NCBI GenBank assembly: GCA_964019165.1
Contig: OZ025269.1
Coordinates: 1,927,921 to 1,991,920 of the forward strand
From: Mastigias papua
Lineage: Eukaryota > Cnidaria > Scyphozoa > Rhizostomeae > Mastigiidae
Length of the DNA stretch: 64,000 bases
Direction: 5' to 3'
How positions within the stretch are numbered: the stretch's first letter is position 1; every line of letters starts with the position of its first letter. The notes below the pieces were generated by a model. The model saw only the letters and a program-made list of their open reading frames with translations. It was not told the DNA's origin and made no database searches. Below are positions 1 to 10,422 of this stretch, in pieces. A program made the translations under genes and the position numbers.

Positions 1-1675
1 AATCTGCAATCAAAATCAATCAATTTCAATCTTGGTCATTTTTGGGCAAAATACCAAGGTTATAGCCTTACTTTTTGGCCAAAAATGCCTCATTTTCATC
101 ACTTTTCAATCTGCAATCAAAATCAATCAATTTCAATCTTGGTCATTTTTGGGCAAAATACCAAGGTTATAGCCTTACTTTTTGGCCAAAAATGCCTCAT
201 TTTCATCACTTTTCAATCTGCAATCAAAATCAATCAATTTCAATCTTGGTCATTTTTGGGCAAAATACCAAGGTTATAGCCTTACTTTTGGCCAAAAATG
301 CCTCATTTTCATCACTTTTCAATCTGCAATCAAAATCAATCAATTTCAATCTTGGTCATTTTTGGGCAAAATACCAAGGTTATAGCCTTACTTTTTGGCC
401 AAAACTGGCTCATTTTCATCACTTTTCAATCTGCAATCAAAATCAATCAATTTCAAATTTGGTCATTTTTGGGCAAAATACCAAGGTTATAGCCTTACTT
501 TTTGGCCAAAAATGGCTCATTTTCATCACTTTTCAATCTGCAATCAAAATCAATCAATGTCAAATTTGGTCATTTTTGGGCAAAATACCAAGGTTATAGC
601 CTTACTGTTTGGCCAAAAATGGCTCATTTTCATCACTTTTCAATCTGCAATCAAAATCAATCAATGTCAAATTTGGTCATTTTTGGGCAAAATACCAAGG
701 TTATAGCCTTACTTTTTGGCCAAAAATGGCTCATTTTCATCACTTTTCAATCTGCAATCAAAATCAATCAATGTCAAATTTGGTCATTTTTGGGCAAAAT
801 ACCAAGGTTATAGCCTTACTTTTTGGCCAAAAATGCCTCNNNNNNNNNNNNNNNNNNNNNNNNNNNNNNNNNNNNNNNNNNNNNNNNNNNNNNNNNNNNN
901 NNNNNNNNNNNNNNNNNNNNNNNNNNNNNNNNNNNNNNNNNNNNNNNNNNNNNNNNNNNNNNNNNNNNNNNNNNNNNNNNNNNNNNNNNNNNNNNNNNNN
1001 NNNNNNNNNNNNNNNNNNNNNNNNNNNNNNNNNNNNNNNAATCAAAATCAATCAATGTCAAATTTGGTCATGTTTGGGCAAAATACCAAGGTTATAGCCT
1101 TACTTTTTGGCCGAACATGGCTCATTTTCATCACTTTTCAATCTGCAATCAAAATCAATCAATGTCAAATTTGGTCATTTTTGGGCAAAATACCAAGGTT
1201 ATAGCCTTACTTTTTGGTCAAAACTGGCTCATTTTCATCACTTTTCAATCTGCAATCAAAAGCAATCAATGTCAAATTTGGTCATTTTTGGGCAAAATAC
1301 CAAGGTTATAGCCTTACTTTTTGGCCAAAAATGGCTCATTTTCATCACTTTTCAATCTGCAATCAAAATCAATCAATGTCAAATTTGGTCATTTTTGGGC
1401 AAAATACCAAGGTTATAGCCTTACTTTTTGGCCAAAAATGGCTCATTTTCATCACTTTTCAATCTGCAATCAAAATCAATCAATGTCAAATTTGGTCATT
1501 TTTGGGCAAAATACCAAGGTTATAGCCTTACTTTTTGGCCAAAAATGGCTCATTTTCATCACTTTTCAATCTGCAATCAAAATCAATCAATGTCAAATTT
1601 GGTCATTTTTGGGCAAAATACCAAGGTTATAGCCTTACTTTTTGGCCAAAAATGGCTCATTTTCATCACTTTTCA
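1..1675. repeat. 107-bp satellite array, left arm
   Basis: Head-to-tail copies of a 107-bp AT-rich monomer, recognisable by the palindromic core TTTTTGGCCAAAAA and by CAATCTGCAATCAAAATCAA. The array is already in progress at base 1. Monomers in roughly the first 400 bases share a local variant (CAATTTCAATCTTGG instead of CAATGTCAAATTTGG, and mostly ATGCCTCAT instead of ATGGCTCAT), so this edge has been homogenised separately. The arm stops in mid-monomer at the transposon insertion. The long open frames inside it arise only because the monomer lacks stops in most frames; 107 is not a multiple of three, so the frame rotates each unit and coding is very unlikely. Confidence 0.97.
840..1039. other. 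assembly gap (200 N)
   Basis: Exactly 200 ambiguous bases inside the satellite array. The round size suggests a placeholder rather than a measured distance, so the monomer count of this arm is not reliable. Confidence 0.99.
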
Positions 1676-1699
1676 GGCAAGGGTCTGGTCCAAATTTGA
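1676..1699 (+). repeat. left terminal inverted repeat of transposon 1
   Basis: Begins GGCAAGGGTCTGG immediately after the TTCA duplication. It differs from the right end at two of 24 positions. Confidence 0.9.
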
Positions 1700-2255
1700 G
1701 GATTTTCTCAAAAAATAGTGATTTTTGGATTTTTGCTCTATCCTGTAGCCTGACATTCAATCTTCATAGGCATGGTAACAAATCTCATCAAAAGTAATGT
1801 TAATGTTATAAATAAGCAAATTTAAAGATAGTACTTGACACAAAGATAGTTAGTAGGGCATAAATTTACCCACAAATACATCTTTTTTATTTTATCCCTG
1901 CGTTTGTCCTGGTGCCTATTCCTATGACAAGCTAGGTATGATATGAAAGCTCGTTTTATGGAGAATTCAACTAACTTATGACTTGAGGCATTGTTTTCCC
2001 TCTTCTTTTGTATATTACTGATTTTCATTGGCTAGTGGAACAATGAAATTGTTGTTGCTACTAGAAACGATTTGAATCTATGAGATTTCATTGGAAGCTG
2101 TGTCGTTCAGCGCCGGTGATTGGATAACTCTAACAATTCTTCCTTTGTTCTCTTTTGGAGTAAATTCTGTCTGGCCTTAGATCGTAACAGAATTTGACCA
2201 CAACAAACTACGATAATCTACAGGTCTATTTTTCGATCCAAAGCATATTCACACG

Positions 2256-4073
2256 ATGGGTAGGACTAAGTTTAGAACGCGAAATCAATTCCTAGGCCGT
2301 CATAAAAAAGTTATTAGAAGCGTTGTGAGAGATCAACTGAAAAAAGCAATCACAGTTCCAAGCGAAACAGTGAGTCCCAGTGCGAGGAAATTTGAGTTGC
2401 TGAACATCGATCTTGAAGAGAATGAAGAGCAACATCAGGAAACTTCTAAATCTAGTGACTGCTTCATGCTTATTCAAAAAGATGCAATCAACAAACTTCT
2501 TGCTGTAGTTGCTTGTTCTTATTGTTTTGTTGTTGGCCAAGTAAAGCTAGAAATCGTCGAGGGAAGGTCAATGGGCCTATCAGTGCGAGGGAAGTTGATT
2601 TGCCAGTGTTGTAATGAATGTTTGGGGGAAGATTATCTATGCCAGCGTGTCGGAGACTCAAAGCTATCAAGCAGTCCGTTTGAAGTGAATATAAGAGGGG
2701 TTATGGCATTCAGATCTATAGGCTGTGGACATGCAGCAGTTCAAAATTGGTGTGGATTGATGAATATGCCTTGTTCCATATCAAAAGATAGCTATCAGGT
2801 AAATCAAAACAAGCTCCACGAGGGCAGTAAGGCAACTTGTGAAACTGTCATGCAAAAGACTGTAGCAGCAATCTTCAACAGTTATGAAGACATTGGGGTA
2901 AAACCAGATAAAGATGGCATTCTAGATATTGGTGTGTCCTTTGATGGGACATGGCAAAAAAGGGGCCATTCTTCTCATAATGGTGCAGGAGCTGTGATAG
3001 ACCTGCTAACAGGTCTACCAATTGATTCTGAGGTGTTGTGTAACTTTTGTTACAAATGCACCACTGGACCAAAGGAAACAGAGGCTGATTATGGAAACTG
3101 GGCTGAGAACCACAAACCAAACTGCCAGAAAAACTATGATGGATCCGCAAATTCTATGGAAACAGAATGTGCAAGACGGATTTGGAGTAGATCAATTAAG
3201 ACATTTTCCCTTCGCTATATGACAATGGTTTCAGATGGAGACAGTAAATCCCACAAAGAACTTGTGAAAAGCAAGGTCTATGGTGAAGAAAGAACAATTG
3301 AAAAAGAAGAATGTGTAAACCATGTTGCTAAAAGAATGGGGGCTGCATTAAATAACTTAGTGATTGAGGCAAAATCTCAAGGGTCATCAGTATCTGGAAA
3401 AGGCAAATTGACAAAAGAGAAAATTGTAAAGATACAGAATTATTATGGAAAAGCAATTAAGGACAATGCTGAAGACATAAACGTAATGAAAAAAAGAATA
3501 TTTGCAATCTTATTCCACCTTACATCAAATGAGGATAATCCTAAGCACATGCACTGCCCTACAGGAGAAGATTCATGGTGCTTTTGGAATAGAGCAAAGG
3601 CTAAGGGAGAGGAACCTGGTAAGCACAAGGAGCATACAACTTTGCCAGTTGAAATTGGTAAGCGCCTTGTACCAATTTTCAAACGGCTTACTGATGAAAA
3701 TCTTTTGAAACGATGCAGGAATAAGACACAAAATCCAAATGAGTGTCTTCATAGTATTATTTGGAAAATATGCCCCAAAAGCACCTTTAGTGGGAAAAGA
3801 ATGGTAGAAATTGGTGTCAACATGGCTATGTGTCAATTTGCAATGGGGACAACATTTCAGGAGACACTTTGTCATGCACTTGGTCTGATGCCAGGCAAGA
3901 ATTTGGCAAAAGCTGCAAAAAAGAGGAGTATAGAAAGGGTGGTAAAAGCTGCAATGGCAACTTCAGATGAAGAAAAGCTGAAGAGAAAGAGAAAAAAGTA
4001 TGCAAGGACAAAAAATGAACTAGAGAAGAAAAGAAGTGAGGGTGAAACATACAAAGCTGGTAGTTTTGATTAG
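2256..4073 (+). CDS. Mutator-like/Kolobok-like DDE transposase, intact
   Basis: A 605-residue ORF starting at ATG 2256, about 580 bp inside the left end, and ending with TAG. Residues 1-45 are basic (MGRTKFRTRN...), as in a DNA-binding N-terminus. Cysteine pairs CSYC near residue 87 and CQCCNEC near 115 suggest a zinc-binding module. The catalytic core follows the arrangement of the Mutator-like transposase domain: DGTWQKRGHSS near residue 229 (first Asp), SDGDS near 327 (second Asp) and NPNECLH near 494 (Glu), with HCPTGEDSWC between the last two. The C-terminal 70 residues are highly basic. It would cut and paste the element through its inverted ends. No internal stop or frameshift is visible. 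Superfamily placement is inferred from the DGTWQKRG-type motif and the second copy at 12.5-14.6 kb. Confidence 0.88.
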   Translation: MGRTKFRTRNQFLGRHKKVIRSVVRDQLKKAITVPSETVSPSARKFELLNIDLEENEEQHQETSKSSDCFMLIQKDAINKLLAVVACSYCFVVGQVKLEIVEGRSMGLSVRGKLICQCCNECLGEDYLCQRVGDSKLSSSPFEVNIRGVMAFRSIGCGHAAVQNWCGLMNMPCSISKDSYQVNQNKLHEGSKATCETVMQKTVAAIFNSYEDIGVKPDKDGILDIGVSFDGTWQKRGHSSHNGAGAVIDLLTGLPIDSEVLCNFCYKCTTGPKETEADYGNWAENHKPNCQKNYDGSANSMETECARRIWSRSIKTFSLRYMTMVSDGDSKSHKELVKSKVYGEERTIEKEECVNHVAKRMGAALNNLVIEAKSQGSSVSGKGKLTKEKIVKIQNYYGKAIKDNAEDINVMKKRIFAILFHLTSNEDNPKHMHCPTGEDSWCFWNRAKAKGEEPGKHKEHTTLPVEIGKRLVPIFKRLTDENLLKRCRNKTQNPNECLHSIIWKICPKSTFSGKRMVEIGVNMAMCQFAMGTTFQETLCHALGLMPGKNLAKAAKKRSIERVVKAAMATSDEEKLKRKRKKYARTKNELEKKRSEGETYKAGSFD

Positions 4074-4745
4074 CATGTGCAAACGTTCTTGTCCATACTC
4101 TTATTTATACTAATTTCACCAATAAATTAGCAGAAGCAGTAAGTTATATACAAGTTATATTGTTACCCTTTCTGTTGAAGTTATTTGTATATGATGTCTA
4201 GGTGTTTTCTTTTTCAAGCTACCCACAATCTATCATGAAAAGGTTTGAAGGCCTTTTTCTCAGTTCGCAAAAAGCACCCTAGTGCCATATCTAGTGAAAG
4301 AAAATGTTTTTAACTGTTAATGGTAGCCTACATGTCTATATATCATCTGAATCAGCAAACATTGACAAGTGCAACTTTGTAGTAAACTTTCTTGTATCTC
4401 ACATCTATCAAGAGATATTGCTGAGTCAAAGCAAGAACATGCGACAAATACATTGCAAATTACAAATACTAGTGAAATTTATAGATAGGAGCAGTAAATA
4501 CAAGTCAAATATTAAAGTTGCATTGCCTGGGTATTCTGGCATGGGATTATGTATTTTTGAGTGTCTGCTAGCCCTACTTTCTGATATTTCCTTTCACTAG
4601 CTTCACCCTTTAGAATCACAATGCTTCTTAGTTACCATGGAAACGGCTATTTATAGACGAAATTTGACCACACCTTTGAAATCAGGAGCCTCAATTTGCT
4701 TAGGTGTCACAAAATCATACTGCTATCTTGAAAACAAATGAGTTT

Positions 4746-4769
4746 TCAGATTTGGACCAGACCCTTACC
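4746..4769 (-). repeat. right terminal inverted repeat of transposon 1
   Basis: Reads GGTAAGGGTCTGG on the minus strand, directly abutting the second TTCA copy and resumption of the satellite monomer. Confidence 0.9.
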
Positions 4770-7700
4770 TTCAATCTGCAATCAAAATCAATCAATGTCA
4801 AATTTGGTCATTTTTGGGCAAAATACCAAGGTTATAGCCTTACTTTTCGGTCAAAAATGGCTCATTTTCATCACTTTTCAATCTGCAATCAAAATCAATC
4901 AATGTCAAATTTGGTCATTTTTGGGCAAAATACCAAGGTTATAGCCTTACTTTTTGGCCAAAAATGGCTCATTTTCATCACTTTTCAATCTGCAATCAAA
5001 ATCAATCAATGTCAAATTTGGTCATTTTTGGGCAAAATACCAAGGTTATAGCCTTACTTTTTGGCCAAAAATGGCTCATTTTCATCACTTTTCAATCTGC
5101 AATCAAAATCAATCAATGTCAAATTTGGTCATTTTTGGGCAAAATACCAAGGTTATAGCCTTACTTTTTGGCCAAAAATGGCTCATTTTCATCTCTTTTC
5201 AATCTGCAATCAAAATCAATCAATGTCAAATTTGGTCATTTGTGGGCAAAATACCTAGGTTATAGCCTTACTTTTTGGCCAAAAATGGCTCATTTTCATC
5301 TCTTTTCAATCTGCAATCAAAATCAATCAATGTCAAATTTGGTCATTTTTGGGCAAAATACCAAGGTTATAGCCTTACTTTTTGGCCAAAAATGGCTCAT
5401 TTTCATCACTTGTCAATCTGCAATCAAAATCAATCAATGTCAAATTTGGTCATTTTTGGGCAAAATACCAAGGTTATAGCCTTACTTTCTGGCCAAAAAT
5501 GGCTCCTTTTCATCACTTTTCAATCTGCAATCAAAATCAATCAATGTCAAATTTGGTCATTTTTGGGCAAAATACCAAGGTTATAGCCTTACTTTTTGGC
5601 CAAAAATGGCTCATTTTCATCACTTTTCAATCTGCAATCAAAATCAATCAATGTCAAATTTGGTCATTTTTGGGCAAAATACCAAGGTTATAGCCTTACT
5701 TTTTGGCCAAAAATGGCTCATTTTCATCACTTTTCAATCTGCAATCAAAATCAATCAATGTCAAATTTGGTCATTTTTGGGCAAAATACCAAGGTTATAG
5801 CCTTACTTTTTGGCCAAAAATGGCTCATTTTCATCTCTTTTCAATCTGCAATCAAAATCAATCAATGTCAAATTTGGTCATTTGTGGGCAAAATACCTAG
5901 GTTATAGCCTTACTTTTTGGCCAAAAATGGCTCATTTTCATCTCTTTTCAATCTGCAATCAAAATCAATCAATGTCAAATTTGGTCATTTTTGGGCAAAA
6001 TACCAAGGTTATAGCCTTACTTTTTGGCCAAAAATGGCTCATTTTCATCACTTGTCAATCTGCAATCAAAATCAATCAATGTCAAATTTGGTCATTTTTG
6101 GGCAAAATACCAAGGTTATAGCCTTACTTTCTGGCCAAAAATGGCTCATTTTCATCACTTTTCAATCTGCAATCAAAATCAATCAATGTCAAATTTGGTC
6201 ATTTTTGGGCAAAATACCAAGGTTATAGCCTTACTTTTTGGCCAAAAATGGCTCATTTTCATCACTTTTCAATCTGCAATCAAAATCAATCAATGTCAAA
6301 TTTGGTCATTTTTGGGCAAAATACCAAGGTTATAGCCTTACTTTTTGGCCAAAAATGGCTCATTTTCATCACTTTTCAATCTGCAATCAAAATCAATCAA
6401 TGTCAAATTTGGTCATTTTTGGGCAAAATACCAAGGTTATAGCCTTACTTTTTGGCCAAAAATGGCTCATTTTCATCACTTTTCAATCTGCAATCAAAAT
6501 CAATCAATGTCAAATTTGGTCATTTTTGGGCAAAATACCAAGGTTATAGCCTTACCTTTTGGCCAAAATTGGCTCATTTTCATCACTTTTCAATCTGCAA
6601 TCAAAATCAATCAATGTCAAATTTGGTCATTTTTGGGCAAAATACCAAGGTTATAGCCTTACTTTTTGGCCAAAACGTTGCTCATTTTCATCACTTTTCA
6701 ATCTGCAATCAAAATCAATCAATGTCAAATTTGGTCATTTTTGGGCAAAATACCAAGGTTATAGCCTTACTTTTTGGCCAAAAATGGCTCATTTTCATCT
6801 CTTTTCAATCTGCAATCAAAATCAATCAATGTCAAATTTGGTCATTTTTGGGCAAAATACCAAGGTTATAGCCTTACTTTTTGGCCAAAAGTGGCTCATT
6901 TTCATCACTTTTCAATCTGCAATCAAAATCAATCAATGTCAAATTTGGTCATTTTTGGGCAAAATACCAAGGTTATAGCCTTACTTTTTGGCCAAAAATG
7001 GCTCATTTTCATCTCTTTTCAATCTGCAATCAAAATCAATCAATGTCAAATTTGGTCATTTTTGGGCAAAATACCTAGGTTATAGCCTTACTTTTTGGCC
7101 AAAACTGGCTCATTTTCATCACTTTTCAATCTGCAATCAAAATCAATCAATGTCAAATTTGGTCATTTTTGGGCAAAATACCAAGGTTATAGCCTTACTT
7201 TTTGGCCAAAAATGGCTCATTTTCATCACTTTTCAATCTGCAATCAAAATCAATCAATGTCAAATTTGGTCATTTTTGGGCAAAATACCAAGGTTATAGC
7301 CTTACTTTTTGGCCAAAAATGGCTCATTTTCATCACTTTTCAATCTGCAATCAAAATCAATCAATGTCAAATTTGGTCATTTTTGGGCAAAATACCAAGG
7401 TTATAGCCTTACTTTTTGGCCAAAAATGGCTCATTTTCATCTCTTTTCAATCTGCAATCAAAATCAATCAATGTCAAATTTGGTCATTTTTGGGCAAAAT
7501 ACCAAGGTTATAGCCTTACTTTTTGGCCAAAACTGGCTCATTTTCATCACTTTTCAATCTGCAATCAAAATCAATCAATGTCAAATTTGGTCATTTTTGG
7601 GCAAAATACCTAGGTTATAGCCTTACTTTTTGGCCAAAAATTGGCTCATTTTCATCACTTGTCAATCTGCAATCAAAATCAATCAATGTCAAATTTGGTC

Positions 7701-9536
7701 ATTTTTGGGCAAAATACCAAGGTTATAGCCTTACTTTTTGGCCAAAAATGGCTCATTTTCATCACTTTTCAATCTGCAATCAAAATCAATCAATGTCAAA
7801 TTTGGTCATTTTTGGGCAAAATACCAAGGTTATAGCCTTACTTTTTTGGCCAAAAATGGCTCATTTTCATCACTTTTCAATCTGCAATCAAAATCAATCA
7901 ATGTCAAATTTGGTCATTTTTGGGCAAAATACCAAGGTTATAGCCTTACTTTTTGGCCAAAAATGGCTCATTTTCATCACTTTTCAATCTGCAATCAAAA
8001 TCAATCAATGTCAAATTTGGTCATTTTTGGGCAAAATACCAAGGTTATAGCCTTACTTTTTGGCCAAAAATGGCTCATTTTCATCTCTTTTCAATCTGCA
8101 ATCAAAATCAATCAATGTCAAATTTGGTCATTTTTGGGCAAAATACCTAGGTTATAGCCTTACTTTTTGGCCAAAACTGGCTCATTTTCATCACTTTTCA
8201 ATCTGCAATCAAAATCAATCAATGTCAAATTTGGTCATTTTTGGGCAAAATACCTAGGTTATAGCCTTACTTTTTGGCCAAAACTGGCTCATTTTCATCA
8301 CTTGTCAATCTGCAATCAAAATCAATCAATGTCAAATTTGGTCATTTTTGGGCAAAATACCAAGGTTATAGCCTTACTTTTTGGCCAAAAATGGCTCATT
8401 TTCATCTCTTTTCAATCTGCAATCAAAATCAATCAATGTCAAATTTGGTCATTTTTGGGCAAAATACCAAGGTTATAGCCTTACTTTTTGGCCAAAAATG
8501 GCTCATTTTCATCACTTTTCAATCTGCAATCAAAATCAATCAATGTCAAATTTGGTCATTTTTGGGCAAAATACCAAGGTTATAGCCTTACTTTTTGGCC
8601 AAAAATGGCTCATTTTCATCACTTTTCAATCTGCAATCAAAATCAATCAATGTCAAATTTGGTCATTTTTGGGCAAAATACCAAGGTTATAGCCTTACTT
8701 TTTGGCCAAAAATGGCTCATTTTCATCACTTTTCAATCTGCAATCAAAATCAATCAATGTCAAATTTGGTCATTTTTGGGCAAAATACCAAGGTTATAGC
8801 CTTACTTTTTGGCCAAAAATGGCTCATTTTCATCACTTTTCAATCTGCAATCAAAATCAATCAATGTCAAATTTGGTCATTTTTGGGCAAAATACCAAGG
8901 TTATAGCCTTACTTTTTGGCCAAAAATGGCTCATTTTCATCACTTTTCAATCTGCAATCAAAATCAATCAATGTCAAATTTGGTCATTTTTGGGCAAAAT
9001 ACCAAGGTTATAGCCTTACTTTTTGGCCAAAAATGGCTCATTTTCATCACTTTTCAATCTGCAATCAAAATCAATCAATGTCAAATTTGGTCATTTTTGG
9101 GCAAAATACCAAGGTTATAGCCTTACTTTTTGGCCAAAAGTGGCTCATTTTCATCACTTTTCAATCTGCAATCAAAATCAATCAATGTCAAATTTGGTCA
9201 CTTTTGGGCAAAATACCAAGGTTATAGCCTTACTTTTTGGCCAAAAATGGCTCATTTTCATCACTTTTCAATCTGCAATCAAAATCAATCAATGTCAAAT
9301 TTGGTCATTTTTGGGCAAAATACCAAGGTTATAGCCTTACTTTTTGGCCAAAAATGGCTCATTTTCATCACTTTTCAATCTGCAATCAAAATCAATCAAT
9401 GTCAAATTTGGTCATTTTTGGGCAAAATACCAAGGTTATAGCCTTACTTTTTGGCCAAAAATGGCTCATTTTCATCACTTTTCAATCTGCAATCAAAATC
9501 AATCAATGTCAAATTTGGTCATTTGTGGGCAAATTA
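4770..9536. repeat. 107-bp satellite array, right arm, with higher-order repeats
   Basis: About 44 further copies of the same 107-bp monomer, in phase with the left arm apart from the insertion. Variant monomers (CATCTCTTTTC, CATTTGTGGGC, TACCTAGG, CACTTGTC) recur in a fixed order: the block at about 4954-5595 is repeated at 5596-6237, a 642-bp (six-monomer) higher-order unit. The array ends in mid-monomer near 9536, where GGGCAAATTACTAAACCG departs from the consensus. Open frames within it are by-products of the repeat. Confidence 0.97.
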
Positions 9537-9708
9537 CTAAACCGTCCTCAAATAGGACATAAGACGGAAGGTCGTCCTCCGGTTCAGAGTCGCGGAGCCG
9601 TGACCTCTGTACTCTCCTATTGTCAGTAAAGAAGGAGAGGTTTCGTAAAGTTTCGATATGTTGAAGTTTTTATGAATTTTTAGTGTAGTTGTTATCAGAT
9701 GCAAGCGT
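9537..9708. other. unique spacer between satellite and MITE
   Basis: No gene or repeat recognised. The last nine bases (9700-9708, TGCAAGCGT) are the left target duplication of the MITE that follows. Confidence 0.6.
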
Positions 9709-9976
9709 AGCATAGCCGCCAAATGTTTGAGAGCTCTATCAGGTCTAGTTTCTCCTAACCTACTTGAGCAATCATCGTCCCAAATGGGCCTAATCTTAGG
9801 ATCTGTGATCAGACTCCTAGATGATGATAGATTATGTTAGGTTAGGTTAGCGTAGGTTAGGTTAGGATAGGTTAGCTTAGCTTAGCTTGGCTTAGCTTAG
9901 GTTAGGTTAGATTAGGTTAGGCTAGGTTAGGATGAAATAGACATGATGTAGCTCTCAAACATTTGGTGGCTGTGTT
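9709..9976. mobile_element. foldback MITE, copy 1 (9-bp target duplication)
   Basis: Inverted ends of about 50 bp. The left reads AGCATAGCCGCCAAATGTTT and the right end on the minus strand reads AACACAGCCACCAAATGTTT, both continuing into GAGAGCT and CCTAACCTA. It is flanked by TGCAAGCGT (9700-9708) and TGCAAACGT (9977-9985), a 9-bp duplication with one mismatch. A second copy lies at 18831-19013. A 9-bp duplication points to the MULE superfamily, which is inference. The loop region here is filled by a TTAGG-like array absent from copy 2. Confidence 0.85.
9836..9931. repeat. interstitial TTAGG-like pentamer array
   Basis: About 19 units of GTTAG/GCTTA/GATTA type pentamers (mostly TTAGG) occupying the loop of the MITE. 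It matches the arthropod telomere pentamer in sequence, but the imperfect units and the position inside a MITE argue for local slippage expansion of the CCTAACCTA motif at the MITE arm. Confidence 0.85.
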
Positions 9977-10422
9977 TGCAAACGTAGTTGCACATAATTA
10001 CGGGGAGTTATAGGCTGTTGCACGAATGGACACCCTTAGTATGACTCGAGCTTATAACACTAATGATTATAGAATTAATAATGCGCGGATTATTCTATAA
10101 GCTGAATGTATTAAGCTATGTCTTCGTACACGTAAATGCAGCTATATGTAACTAAACTTAGCTACATGCAACTACACGTTATCGTCGACAGTTGCTCATG
10201 GGTATAAGACTAGCATGTAAAGCAATAGAAAATCCAGATTATTCCATGCATTATGTTATATTATTAATTTATTTACTTTTGTTCTGAGGACATGCAATTA
10301 TAATTACATGTAATTATTACACGCGTGTGCACGCCTATCGTGGCTCATGCCTATAAGACTAATGAGTAATGCATTAAAAATGTGCAGATTATTCTATATT
10401 AAACTCCTATGCGATCGATAGT

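Larger units (their letters stand above)
1676..4769 (+). mobile_element. complete DDE DNA transposon (Kolobok/Mutator-like) inserted in the satellite
   Basis: A 3,094-bp element bounded by inverted ends that start GGYAAGGGTCTGGTCCAAAT (22 of the first 24 bases agree). It is flanked by a 4-bp target duplication TTCA (1672-1675 and 4770-4773). Removing the element and one TTCA restores an ordinary satellite monomer (CTTTTCAATCTGC), so the insertion split a single array. It contains one long ORF for a Mutator-like DDE transposase. The 4-bp duplication starting TT fits Kolobok-type elements (canonical TTAA) better than MULEs, whose duplications are 8-11 bp; the family assignment is inference. With an intact ORF and near-identical ends it looks recent and possibly autonomous. 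Confidence 0.9.

Noticed and set aside
75..1718. Overlapping 64-175 codon ORFs across the left satellite arm
   Set aside because: They are the rotating frames of a 107-bp tandem repeat; no start context, no domain, and the frame shifts every monomer.
4704..9629. Dozens of 103-codon ORFs ending in GKIPRL across the right satellite arm
   Set aside because: Same repeat artefact; identical peptides at 107-bp steps.
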